Assembly: GCA_030598385.1 (NCBI GenBank)
Contig: JAUVQB010000124.1
Span: 1-5,360 of the forward strand
Length of the DNA stretch: 5,360 nucleotides
Direction of reading: 5' to 3'
DNA from: Alphaproteobacteria bacterium
GTDB lineage: Bacteria > Pseudomonadota > Alphaproteobacteria > Kiloniellales > JAKSDN01
A program made the position numbers and the translations under genes. Under the pieces are notes generated by a model. That model did no database searches. It was given only the letters and a program-made list of their open reading frames with translations, and had not been told where the DNA came from. This document shows positions 1-5,360 of the stretch, piece by piece. How positions within the stretch are numbered: position 1 is the first letter of the stretch; the number at the start of each line of letters is the position of its first letter.

Positions 1-856
1 TCGGCGCCAGGTAGCTGATGGTCACCGCCGGTTGGCGCACGCGCTCGTGCTCCAGGGTGACCCGGCGGGCCGCATTCTGCTGCGGCTCCGGCGGCCGCCG
101 GCGCACCGGCAGCTCGCGCGCGGGAATGACCCCGTAATAAGTCTCCGCCAAAGCGCGGACCTCATCGGTTTCCACATCCCCAGCAACGATCAGGACCGCG
201 TTGTTGGGCGCGTACCAACGCCGGTAGAAGGCGATCGCGTCCTCGCTGGTGAGGGAGCGGATCTCCTCCTCCCAGCCGATCACCGGCAAGCCGTAGGGAT
301 GATTGAGGAAGAGGACGGCGCGCAGCGCCTCGCCGAGTTGCGAGCTGGGCTCGCGATCGATGCGGCTAGAACGCTCCTCCAGCACCACGTCGAGTTCCGG
401 CAGGACCACCTCGTCGATCAGCTTGAGGTTTGTCATCCGGTCGGCCTCGTACTTCATGACGATTCCCAGGCGATCCTTGGCGACGGTCTGGAAGTAGCCG
501 GTGTAGTCGTAACTGGTGAAGGCGTTTTCCTGCCCGCCATTGCGGGCGATGATGTCCGAGAACTCGCCGGGACCCAGCGTCTCGGTTCCCTTGAACATGA
601 GATGTTCCAGGAAATGGGCGATGCCCGATTTGCCCAAGGGCTCGTCGGCGGCGCCGACCTTATACCAGAGCATATGCGTCACGATGGGCGCGCGCCGGTT
701 GGTAACGACCACGACCTCGAGGCCGTTGTCGAGCGTGAAGGTTTCCGGGTCGAAGACCCTGGCTTGGGCGCCCTGGGGCGCGGCGGCAAACCCTAGCAAC
801 GAAACAAGCAAGCAAAGGAAAAAGATAAGCGGCGGGCGGGATATGGGACTCGGCAT
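1..856 (-). CDS. Exported M16 family zinc peptidase, N-terminal 285 residues (cut by left edge)
   Basis: A zinc metallopeptidase of the M16B (mitochondrial processing peptidase / PqqL-like) family, probably acting in the periplasm on peptides or small proteins; its substrate is unknown. The frame is open from the ATG at 856 to the window edge. Residues 1-26 look like a Sec signal peptide: a short basic N-end, then a hydrophobic core (residues 10-23), with possible cleavage after A26 or A32. The inverted zinc motif HFLEH gives H81, catalytic E84 and H85. E161 in VVLEER lies 76 residues after H85, the expected distance for the third zinc ligand, and E154 is the other conserved glutamate. NGGQENAFTSYDYT (106-119), HPYG (186-189) and WYAPNNAVLIVAGD (214-227) are typical of the family. 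Members are about 450 residues long, so the C-terminal half lies outside, often followed by a second M16 gene lacking the zinc motif. An in-frame ATG at 931 would add 25 residues before the signal peptide. I prefer 856 because it puts the signal at the N-end. Confidence 0.93.
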   Translation of the reverse strand, partial: MPSPISRPPLIFFLCLLVSLLGFAAAPQGAQARVFDPETFTLDNGLEVVVVTNRRAPIVTHMLWYKVGAADEPLGKSGIAHFLEHLMFKGTETLGPGEFSDIIARNGGQENAFTSYDYTGYFQTVAKDRLGIVMKYEADRMTNLKLIDEVVLPELDVVLEERSSRIDREPSSQLGEALRAVLFLNHPYGLPVIGWEEEIRSLTSEDAIAFYRRWYAPNNAVLIVAGDVETDEVRALAETYYGVIPARELPVRRRPPEPQQNAARRVTLEHERVRQPAVTISYLAP

Positions 857-898
857 CGGCTCTTCATCGGCTGTTGGTCGGCTGTTGGTCGGCTCGGC
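855..898 (-). repeat. Four degenerate 11-base tandem repeats at the M16 start codon
   Basis: On the plus strand the units are ATCGGCTCTTC (855-865), ATCGGCTGTTG (866-876), GTCGGCTGTTG (877-887) and GTCGGCTCGGC (888-898). The middle two differ by one base. The array covers the expected ribosome-binding region of the peptidase gene, and its last unit supplies two bases of the chosen ATG. A second ATG arises one unit upstream (minus strand 867-865) but is out of frame, because 11 is not a multiple of three. No good Shine-Dalgarno sequence stands out here; GAAGAG three bases before the ATG is the nearest purine run. If translation began at the ATG at 931, the array would be coding. Confidence 0.75.
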
Positions 899-970
899 TC
901 GCGCGGACCCGCGGCCACCGAAATCTGACATCGGGCAAGGCGCGCCTCGGGCACAGGCCTCTACCAGCCT

Positions 971-1000
971 CTAATATGGCCTCGGCCCAGCGGGCTGCAA
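971..1000 (-). promoter_or_regulatory. Weak sigma-70-like promoter candidate before the M16 gene
   Basis: In the 209-base gap between the lipoprotein stop and the peptidase start, the minus strand shows TTGCAG (1000-995), an 18-base spacer, then TATTAG (976-971). The -35 matches the consensus at 3 of 6 positions and the -10 at 4 of 6. The gap is wider than the others in this gene run, so a separate promoter for the peptidase is reasonable. I see no intrinsic terminator (stem plus T-run) in the gap, so read-through from the upstream operon is also possible. Apart from this pair and the 11-base repeat, I find nothing else in 857-1065. Confidence 0.25.
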
Positions 1001-1065
1001 CCGAAACTAGCTCGGATTTATTACCAAGGAGTGGCCGGCAGGGGCGGGCGGCAGGTGGCGCAGGA

Positions 1066-1647
1066 TCAGAAGATGCCTTCCAGGAGGGCCTTCTTCTTGC
1101 GCTCGATCGTGGGAGTCTCGCCTGCCGTGACCGGCTTGCCCAGGGCGGCATTTTCCTGCAGTCGCTTGGCTTCCGCCTCGGCGTCTATGATCTGCCCGGG
1201 CGGCACTTCATCGTCGCGCCAGAACACAAGAACGTCGTAGAGGTAGCCGTCTTCCTCGCGAAACGTCTGGCTCTCCCGCTCGACGACCTGGCGGATGTCC
1301 GATTGAGACTGATCCGCCTTGGCCTCGGCCAGCAGGGCCCGCTCGCCCAGAGTCCGGCCGTCGGCCGGCGTGGCCTCCGCGAGCGTCCGCTCAGCGCTGT
1401 CCGACGCCCGGAAGATGACTTGCTTGGCCTGCTGGGTTGCGGTGCCTTCCTGCGGCCGCGGTTGGCCAGGGGCCGGTGGCCGCAAACTGAAGTCCGGCGG
1501 GACCGCCAGGGGCGCCCGAGTCGTCACCTTGAACTCGTCGGGCGGCGTGGAGGTTAGGCTAAACTGCTCCTGAACACCGCTACATCCGGCCAGCAACAGC
1601 ACACCCGACACGGCCAAGGCCGTCTTCCAGTCATCGCGCTGCATCAT
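1066..1647 (-). CDS. bamF: DUF3035 / BamF-type outer-membrane lipoprotein
   Basis: A 193-residue lipoprotein of the alphaproteobacterial DUF3035 family. In Caulobacter, BamF is a lipoprotein subunit of the BAM complex, which inserts beta-barrel proteins into the outer membrane. What the sequence shows: a short charged N-end, a hydrophobic segment (about residues 10-20) and the lipobox L19-A20-G21-C22, so the mature protein should begin at lipidated C22. After a short linker comes the conserved proline-rich segment from P35 to F53 (PPDEFKVTTRAPLAVPPDF), the family hallmark, which resembles the N-terminal motif of BamC. The rest is charged, Ala/Glu/Lys-rich and partly helical, with a basic KKKALLEGIF end. 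No catalytic residues are evident, which suits a structural subunit. It lies 20-odd bases after lspA, whose product should process it. BAM membership here is inferred from the family; the symbol is used by homology. Confidence 0.82.
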   Translation of the reverse strand: MMQRDDWKTALAVSGVLLLAGCSGVQEQFSLTSTPPDEFKVTTRAPLAVPPDFSLRPPAPGQPRPQEGTATQQAKQVIFRASDSAERTLAEATPADGRTLGERALLAEAKADQSQSDIRQVVERESQTFREEDGYLYDVLVFWRDDEVPPGQIIDAEAEAKRLQENAALGKPVTAGETPTIERKKKALLEGIF

Positions 1648-1652
1648 TCTAT

Positions 1653-1658
1653 TCTCCT
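1653..1658 (-). promoter_or_regulatory. Shine-Dalgarno site of the bamF-like gene
   Basis: AGGAGA on the minus strand, within the 21-base gap after lspA. It stands about 6 bases before the ATG at 1647 and about 9 before the second ATG at 1644, so either methionine could serve and the two products would differ by one residue. It is the clearest ribosome-binding site in the window and supports starting the lipoprotein here. Confidence 0.8.
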
Positions 1659-1668
1659 GCGAACCCTT

Positions 1669-2157
1669 CTATTTACCCTCCGGGGCGTCGAAGAACAAGC
1701 CATGGACAAGCAACAGTATTACGCCAACGGTGATCGCGCTGTCCGCCAGATTGAAGGCCGGCCAGTGCCAGCCGACCGCATGCACGTCGATAAAGTCGAT
1801 CACGCAGCCTATACGCAGGCGGTCCACCACGTTGCCGAGGGCCCCGCCGACCACCAGGCCGCAGCCCGCCAACAGAAGGCGGCTGTCCTTGTTGCGCACC
1901 CAAATCAGCAGGCCCACCACGACGGCCAGAGCGAAGCCGCTCAGGAGCCAGGCCTTCAGGGGCGAGTCCCCGGGCAGCAGGCCGAAGCTGATGCCCGTGT
2001 TGCACACCAGCACGAAATTGAAGAAGCCGGTCACCTCGACCCCCTGGGCCGGCAGGCTCTGAACGACCTGCCATTTGCTCAGTTGATCCAAGGCGACAAC
2101 GACGAGGCCGATTGCGACAACCCACCAGAGGATGTGCCGCACCCGCTGCCCGGCCAC
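1669..2157 (-). CDS. lspA: Lipoprotein signal peptidase (signal peptidase II)
   Basis: An inner-membrane aspartyl peptidase that cuts the signal peptide from diacylglyceryl-modified prolipoproteins just before the lipobox cysteine; it is the target of globomycin. With the GTG start at 2157 the product has 162 residues, the usual family length. Four hydrophobic helices are visible (about 9-24, 70-88, 94-113 and 140-156). Conserved elements: D24 and K28 in ALDQLSK, N53 in the CNTGISFG segment, N109 in GNVVDR, and the catalytic pair D121 (CVIDFID) and D139 (FNLADSA). The reading frame stays open upstream to an ATG at 2286 inside ileS, but those extra residues read as an ileS shadow with no LspA character. 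An ATG at 2193 is possible but has no ribosome-binding site. The GTG at 2157 follows the ileS stop by one base, suggesting translational coupling. Its neighbour downstream is a likely substrate. Confidence 0.95.
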   Translation of the reverse strand: MAGQRVRHILWWVVAIGLVVVALDQLSKWQVVQSLPAQGVEVTGFFNFVLVCNTGISFGLLPGDSPLKAWLLSGFALAVVVGLLIWVRNKDSRLLLAGCGLVVGGALGNVVDRLRIGCVIDFIDVHAVGWHWPAFNLADSAITVGVILLLVHGLFFDAPEGK

Positions 2158-2158
2158 G

Positions 2159-5083
2159 CTACTTGGCCGCGTTGTCGAGAGACTGTATGGCATCCGCGCA
2201 GCGTACGCATACACTTGGTGCGGCCGGCGACGTGCCGACCTCGGGCAGTACGCGCCAGCAGCGCTGGCACTTTTCCCCGTCCGCAAGGCCGGCGACTACG
2301 CCGACGGCGGGCACCTCGTCCAGGACGAAGGCCTCGTCGGGCGCCGCCCCGGCGACCGCCTTGGCATCCGAGGTAATGGCGATCTCGGCCAGGTCGAGCC
2401 CGTCAACAGCCGCCATCAGGCCCGGATCCCTTACATAGACCAGGGGGCTCGCCTGCAGGCTCGAGCCGATCCGTTTTTCCGCCCGCTCCAGCTCCAGGGC
2501 GCCGGTCACCGCGCGGCGCACCTCGCGAATCTTGCCCCACCTGTCGGCCAACGCCGGGTCGCGCCAGGCGGCTGGAATGTCGGGGAACGTACGCAAGTGT
2601 ACGCTGGCCGCGCGCGGCGCCCCGCCATCGGCCGCCCGATCGACGGCGGCCCCGCCCTCGCCAGCCCCGTCCCCGGAAGCCCCGTCCTCGGCAGCCGGGC
2701 CGCCGCGCGCCCACCAAGCCTCCTCGGCGGTGAAGCAGAGGATCGGCGCGAGCCAAGCGGTCAGGCAGTCGAAAACCAGATCGAGCACCGTGCGGCAGGC
2801 GCGCCGCCGGGCCGAGTCCGGCCGGTCGCAGTAGAGAACATCCTTGCGGACATCGAAATAGAAGGCCGAGAGATCGACGGCGCAGAAATTGTGGAGCTGC
2901 TGGTAGATGCTGTGAAAGTCGAACTCGTCACAGTCGCGCCGCACCGCTTCGTCGAGCTCGCTCAAACGGTGAAGCACCCAGCGCTCCAGCTCAGGCATAT
3001 CCGCGGGCGCCACCCGTTCCGCTTCGCTGAAGCCGTCCAGGTTGCCGAGTAGGAAGCGCAATGTGTTGCGCAGGCGCCGATAGGCATCGACCTGATAGCG
3101 CAGGATCTCCGGCCCGATGCGCACGTCCTCCTCGTAATTGGAGGCGACCACCCAGAGCCGTAGGATGTCGGCGCCATTTTGGGCGATGATGTCAAGGGGC
3201 GAGATGACATTGCCGAGCGACTTGGACATCTTGCGGCCGTGCTCGTCGAGCACGAATCCGTGGGTCAGCACCGCTTCGTAGGGCGCCCGGCCCCGGGTTC
3301 CGGCGGATTCCAGTAACGAGGTGTGGAACCAGCCGCGATGCTGGTCGGACCCCTCGAGATAAAGCGAGGCCGGCCATTCCAGCTCGGGCCGCGCCTCCAG
3401 CACGAAACTGTGAGTCGAGCCGGAATCGAACCAAACCTCGACCACGTCGCTCACCTGCTCGTAGTCCGCCGGGTCGTGCTCGGGCCCGAGGAACCGGCTG
3501 GGATCGCTGGTCAGCCAGGCGTCCCCGCCTTCCGTCTCGAAGGCCTCGGCCACCCGCTCGATGACCGCCGGGTCGCGCAGCAGCTCGCCGGTCTTCTTTT
3601 CGACGAAAAGCGGCAGCGGCACGCCCCAAAGCCGCTGGCGCGAGATGCACCAGTCGGGCCGCTGCTCGATCATCGCATAGAGGCGATTGCGCCCCGCGGC
3701 CGGCACGAAGCGGGTATCGCGGATCGCCGCCAGCGCCTTGTCGCGTAGATCGTTGGCCGCCATGGAGATGAACCACTGGGGCGTGTTGCGGAAGATGAGC
3801 GGCGCCTTCGAGCGCCAGGAATGGGGATAGCTGTGGCGCAGCTTGGCCTGGGCGAGGAGCGCGCCGGCCTCGCGCAAGCGCTCGACCACCGCCGGATTGG
3901 CATCGCCCGGCTTGCCGTCGTCGTCATAGACCCGGGTGCCCGCGAAGAGCGGCACGTGGGCCATGAAAGTGCCCGCCCCGTCGACGGTCTGGGGCACCTC
4001 GAGTCCGCGCGCCTGGCCGAGCACGAAGTCATCGGAGCCGTGGCCGGGCGCGATGTGCACGAAACCGGTGCCTTGGTCCAAGGTGACGAAATCGGCCGCC
4101 AGCACGGGCACGTCGAAATCGTAGCCCTGGCCGCGCAGCGGGTGGGCGCAGACCGTGGCGAGCAGCTCTTGGCCCGAAAAGCTCGCAATTCGGCGGCTCG
4201 CCTCGATCGCCAGGTCCTGTTCGACCTGTGCCAGCAGGGACTCGGCCACCAGCAGGACTTGTCCGGGCTCCGCCGCGCCCTTTTCGCCGACTGCCGAGAC
4301 CTCCACGGCGACATAGCTGGCCTCGGGGTCGAGGGCGACGGCCCGGTTGCCGGGAATGGTCCAGGGGGTCGTGGTCCAGATCAGCACGGCGGCGCCGGCA
4401 GGCAGCTCGGCCGGACTGCTCACGATCGGGAAGCGGACCCAGATGGTGGGTGAGGTGTGGTCGTGGTACTCCACTTCGGCGTCGGCGAGCGCCGTGCGTT
4501 CCGGCACCGACCAGAGGACCGGCATGACGCCGGCGTAAAGCCCGCCATTGGCAACGAACTTGCCGATCTCCCGCACGATTTGGGCTTCCGCAGCATAAGC
4601 CATGGTGGTGTAGGGTCGAGACCAATCTCCCTCGACGCCGAGGCGGCGGAATTCCTCGATCTGGATCTCGATCCAATGCTCGGCGAACTCGCGACATTCG
4701 CGCCGGAAATCGACCGGCGCCACCGCATCCTTGCTCTGGCCGCGGGCGCGGTAGCCTTCTTCGACCTTCCATTCGATCGGCAGGCCGTGACAGTCCCAGC
4801 CCGGCACGTAGTTGGCATCCTTCCCCAGCATCTGCTGGGACCGGTTGACCACGTCCTTTAGCACCTTATTGAAAGCGGTCCCCATATGGAGGTGGCCGTT
4901 GGCGTAAGGCGGGCCATCGTGCAGGATGAACTTCTCCCGCCCCGCCGCGTCCTCGCGCAGCGCCCGAAACAGGTTCATCTCCGCCCAGCGCGCGAGAATT
5001 TCCGGCTCGCGCTTGGGCAGCCCGGCGCGCATGGGAAAGTGCGTGCGCGGCAGAAACACCGTGGCTTTGTAATCGACGCTCAT
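2159..5083 (-). CDS. ileS: Isoleucyl-tRNA synthetase (class Ia, bacterial type 1)
   Basis: A cytoplasmic enzyme that joins isoleucine to tRNA-Ile using ATP and hydrolyses mischarged Val-tRNA-Ile. The 974-residue protein is complete. The Rossmann-fold signature is in GPPYANGHLHMGTAFNK, where H66-M67-G68-T69 aligns with HIGH. The CP1 editing domain spans roughly 190-400, with the threonine-rich WTTTPWTIPGN (236-246) and GTGFVHIAPGHGSDD (338-352), whose aspartate lines the editing pocket. DWCISRQRLWGVPLP (477-491) and KMSKS (618-622) complete the catalytic core. A helical anticodon-binding region follows, then a C-terminal zinc finger with C939, C942, C959 and C962, which marks the type-1, mupirocin-sensitive class. 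The family is usually 930-960 residues; the excess is mostly a Gly/Ala/Asp-rich insert at about 794-827. The N-terminus MSVDYKATVFLPRTHFPMR matches the family, supporting the ATG at 5083, although its Shine-Dalgarno is weak (GGACAG, 7 bases before). lspA follows after one base. Confidence 0.98.
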   Translation of the reverse strand: MSVDYKATVFLPRTHFPMRAGLPKREPEILARWAEMNLFRALREDAAGREKFILHDGPPYANGHLHMGTAFNKVLKDVVNRSQQMLGKDANYVPGWDCHGLPIEWKVEEGYRARGQSKDAVAPVDFRRECREFAEHWIEIQIEEFRRLGVEGDWSRPYTTMAYAAEAQIVREIGKFVANGGLYAGVMPVLWSVPERTALADAEVEYHDHTSPTIWVRFPIVSSPAELPAGAAVLIWTTTPWTIPGNRAVALDPEASYVAVEVSAVGEKGAAEPGQVLLVAESLLAQVEQDLAIEASRRIASFSGQELLATVCAHPLRGQGYDFDVPVLAADFVTLDQGTGFVHIAPGHGSDDFVLGQARGLEVPQTVDGAGTFMAHVPLFAGTRVYDDDGKPGDANPAVVERLREAGALLAQAKLRHSYPHSWRSKAPLIFRNTPQWFISMAANDLRDKALAAIRDTRFVPAAGRNRLYAMIEQRPDWCISRQRLWGVPLPLFVEKKTGELLRDPAVIERVAEAFETEGGDAWLTSDPSRFLGPEHDPADYEQVSDVVEVWFDSGSTHSFVLEARPELEWPASLYLEGSDQHRGWFHTSLLESAGTRGRAPYEAVLTHGFVLDEHGRKMSKSLGNVISPLDIIAQNGADILRLWVVASNYEEDVRIGPEILRYQVDAYRRLRNTLRFLLGNLDGFSEAERVAPADMPELERWVLHRLSELDEAVRRDCDEFDFHSIYQQLHNFCAVDLSAFYFDVRKDVLYCDRPDSARRRACRTVLDLVFDCLTAWLAPILCFTAEEAWWARGGPAAEDGASGDGAGEGGAAVDRAADGGAPRAASVHLRTFPDIPAAWRDPALADRWGKIREVRRAVTGALELERAEKRIGSSLQASPLVYVRDPGLMAAVDGLDLAEIAITSDAKAVAGAAPDEAFVLDEVPAVGVVAGLADGEKCQRCWRVLPEVGTSPAAPSVCVRCADAIQSLDNAAK
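2618..2692 (-). repeat. Five degenerate 15-base units inside ileS, encoding a pentapeptide repeat
   Basis: Residues 798-822 of IleRS split into AEDGA, SGDGA, GEGGA, AVDRA and ADGGA. The first three DNA units (2678-2692, 2663-2677 and 2648-2662) are close copies, for example AGCCCCGTCCTCGGC and AGCCCCGTCCCCGGA on the plus strand; the last two are more worn. The array is in frame and lies between the end of a helix (FTAEEAWWAR) and a conserved segment (VHLRTFPDIPAAWRD), where IleRS proteins normally have a short loop. It probably forms a flexible acidic surface loop made by slippage. Confidence 0.8.
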
Positions 5084-5132
5084 GGCGCGGCTGTCCGGCC
5101 TGCCTGTTGCCTTTGCTCGGCCGGGCAGGACT

Positions 5133-5146
5133 CGCGGAGCTCCGCG
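5133..5146. repeat. 14-base perfect palindrome in the ileS leader
   Basis: CGCGGAGCTCCGCG reads the same on both strands with no central spacer. It lies 50 bases before the ileS start codon. A spacer-free palindrome folds poorly as a hairpin, so a site for a dimeric protein is one reading. Chance is also credible in such GC-rich DNA. Confidence 0.6.
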
Positions 5147-5166
5147 CCGGCGTGCGCGCTTTGTGC

Positions 5167-5202
5167 CCGCAAAGAGGAGGTCACGTCAAACCTCTTTTGC
5201 GG
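5167..5202. repeat. Imperfect inverted repeat (stem-loop) upstream of ileS
   Basis: The left arm CCGCAAAGAGG (5167-5177) pairs with the right arm CCTCTTTTGCGG (5191-5202), leaving one bulged base and a 13-base loop. GCGCGC at 5154-5159 and 5209-5214 can extend the stem across an internal loop. It begins 58 bases after the maoC-like stop on the minus strand. No T-run follows either arm, so it is not a classical intrinsic terminator. It could stabilise the upstream transcript's 3' end, help Rho-dependent ending, or be part of the ileS leader. Confidence 0.6.
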
Positions 5203-5259
5203 CCTCTCGCGCGCCCTCGACCGCGTTCGAGCGGCGGACAAGGCTTGGCGTATCGGGAA

Positions 5260-5360
5260 TTATGCCGGGCGTTGGCCGGCGTCTTCGGCCGGATCGGGAC
5301 GCTTGGCCACCATCATCGTGGCCTCGCCATCGATCACCACCGTTTCGCCGACCGTACAAA
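5260..5360 (-). CDS. MaoC/PhaJ-like hot-dog dehydratase, C-terminal 32 residues (cut by right edge)
   Basis: Only the last 32 codons and a TAA stop (5262-5260) are present; the start lies beyond the window. The peptide CTVGETVVIDGEATMMVAKR resembles the final beta-strands of MaoC-like enoyl-CoA hydratases such as PhaJ, where a V-x-DGEA-x-x-MV pattern is usual, followed by a loose Pro/Asp/Ala tail. Such enzymes hydrate trans-2-enoyl-CoA to (R)-3-hydroxyacyl-CoA in the cytoplasm, often feeding polyhydroxyalkanoate synthesis or other acyl-CoA routes. The catalytic Asp/His part is not in view, so activity cannot be judged. The 176-base gap before ileS suggests a separate transcription unit. The identification rests on a short segment; another hot-dog enzyme is possible. 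Confidence 0.65.
   Translation of the reverse strand, partial: CTVGETVVIDGEATMMVAKRPDPAEDAGQRPA

Larger units (their letters stand above)
5084..5259. other. Non-coding leader between maoC-like gene and ileS
   Basis: This 176-base gap shows no convincing gene on either strand. It should hold the end of the maoC-like transcript and the ileS promoter and leader. A TTGACG hexamer on the minus strand (5189-5184) could be a -35, but the best -10 after an 18-base spacer is CACAAA, a poor match, so the promoter is unproven. Near the ileS start, CCTGCC at 5099-5104 can pair with GGCAGG at 5124-5129. Two stronger symmetric elements are listed separately. Confidence 0.6.

Noticed and set aside
32..796. 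Open frame of 254 codons on the plus strand
   Set aside because: It lies antisense to the M16 peptidase, whose minus-strand translation carries clear family motifs. Long antisense frames are common in GC-rich genes, and the product matches nothing I recognise.
800..830. Cysteine at residue 15 of the M16 N-terminus as a lipobox
   Set aside because: The residues before it are F-F-L, not a small-residue pair such as A-G; the segment is better read as a Sec signal peptide core.
864..1151. Possible small minus-strand gene of 95 codons in the gap before the M16 peptidase
   Set aside because: It starts inside the lipoprotein gene in another frame and is Arg/Pro/Ser-rich; it has no ribosome-binding site or recognisable features.
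874..1557. Open frame of 227 codons on the plus strand covering the gap and the lipoprotein gene
   Set aside because: It is antisense to the DUF3035 gene, with low-complexity Arg/Gly-rich content and no family resemblance. The lipobox and conserved motif on the minus strand settle the coding strand.
1702..2376. Open frame of 224 codons on the plus strand opposite lspA
   Set aside because: The translated product is Gln/His/Arg-rich, as expected from reading LspA codons backwards, and it conflicts with a well-supported gene.
2132..3052. Open frame of 306 codons on the plus strand, opposite the ileS 3' end and lspA start
   Set aside because: It is fully explained as the complementary shadow of ileS; it has no ribosome-binding site and no recognisable domain.
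5167..5202. Intrinsic terminator of the maoC-like gene
   Set aside because: The stem is adequate but the bases after it on the minus strand are GGCACAAAGC, with no T-run; on the plus strand there is none either.
1..5360. Mobile element, CRISPR array, tRNA/rRNA gene or defence island
   Set aside because: No transposase or integrase motif, no regularly spaced repeats and no cloverleaf-like sequence were seen; the window is filled by conserved housekeeping and envelope genes.

Overview
The window reads as a stretch of chromosome from a high-GC alphaproteobacterium, most likely of the Rhodospirillales type. This rests on the strong GC bias, the gene order ileS - lspA - DUF3035/BamF-type lipoprotein - M16 peptidase, and the alphaproteobacterial character of the lipoprotein family. 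The genus cannot be named from the sequence alone. All genes are on the minus strand, so the window reads biologically from right to left.

Layout in transcription order. At the right edge (5260-5360) is the C-terminal end of a MaoC/PhaJ-like hot-dog dehydratase. A 176-base non-coding gap (5084-5259) follows, holding a long imperfect hairpin and a 14-base perfect palindrome. Next is a complete type-1 isoleucyl-tRNA synthetase, ileS (2159-5083). After one base comes lspA (GTG start, 1669-2157), the prolipoprotein signal peptidase. After 20 more bases comes a small lipoprotein of the DUF3035/BamF family (1066-1647). A 209-base gap (857-1065) contains a weak promoter-like pair and an 11-base tandem repeat that runs into the start codon of an exported M16 zinc peptidase (1-856). 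The peptidase is cut by the left edge.

How the genes fit together. ileS, lspA and the lipoprotein gene are packed as an operon. LspA is the enzyme that should remove the signal peptide of the lipoprotein encoded next to it, and that lipoprotein probably belongs to the outer-membrane beta-barrel assembly machinery. The M16 peptidase also carries an export signal. The cluster therefore combines isoleucine charging with envelope biogenesis.

I see no mobile element, CRISPR array, tRNA, rRNA or defence system, and no sign of a wholly undescribed system. The points worth a second look are smaller: an in-frame five-unit pentapeptide repeat inserted in IleRS, an HMGT version of the HIGH motif, the absence of ribF upstream of ileS, the structured ileS leader, and the repeat at the peptidase start.
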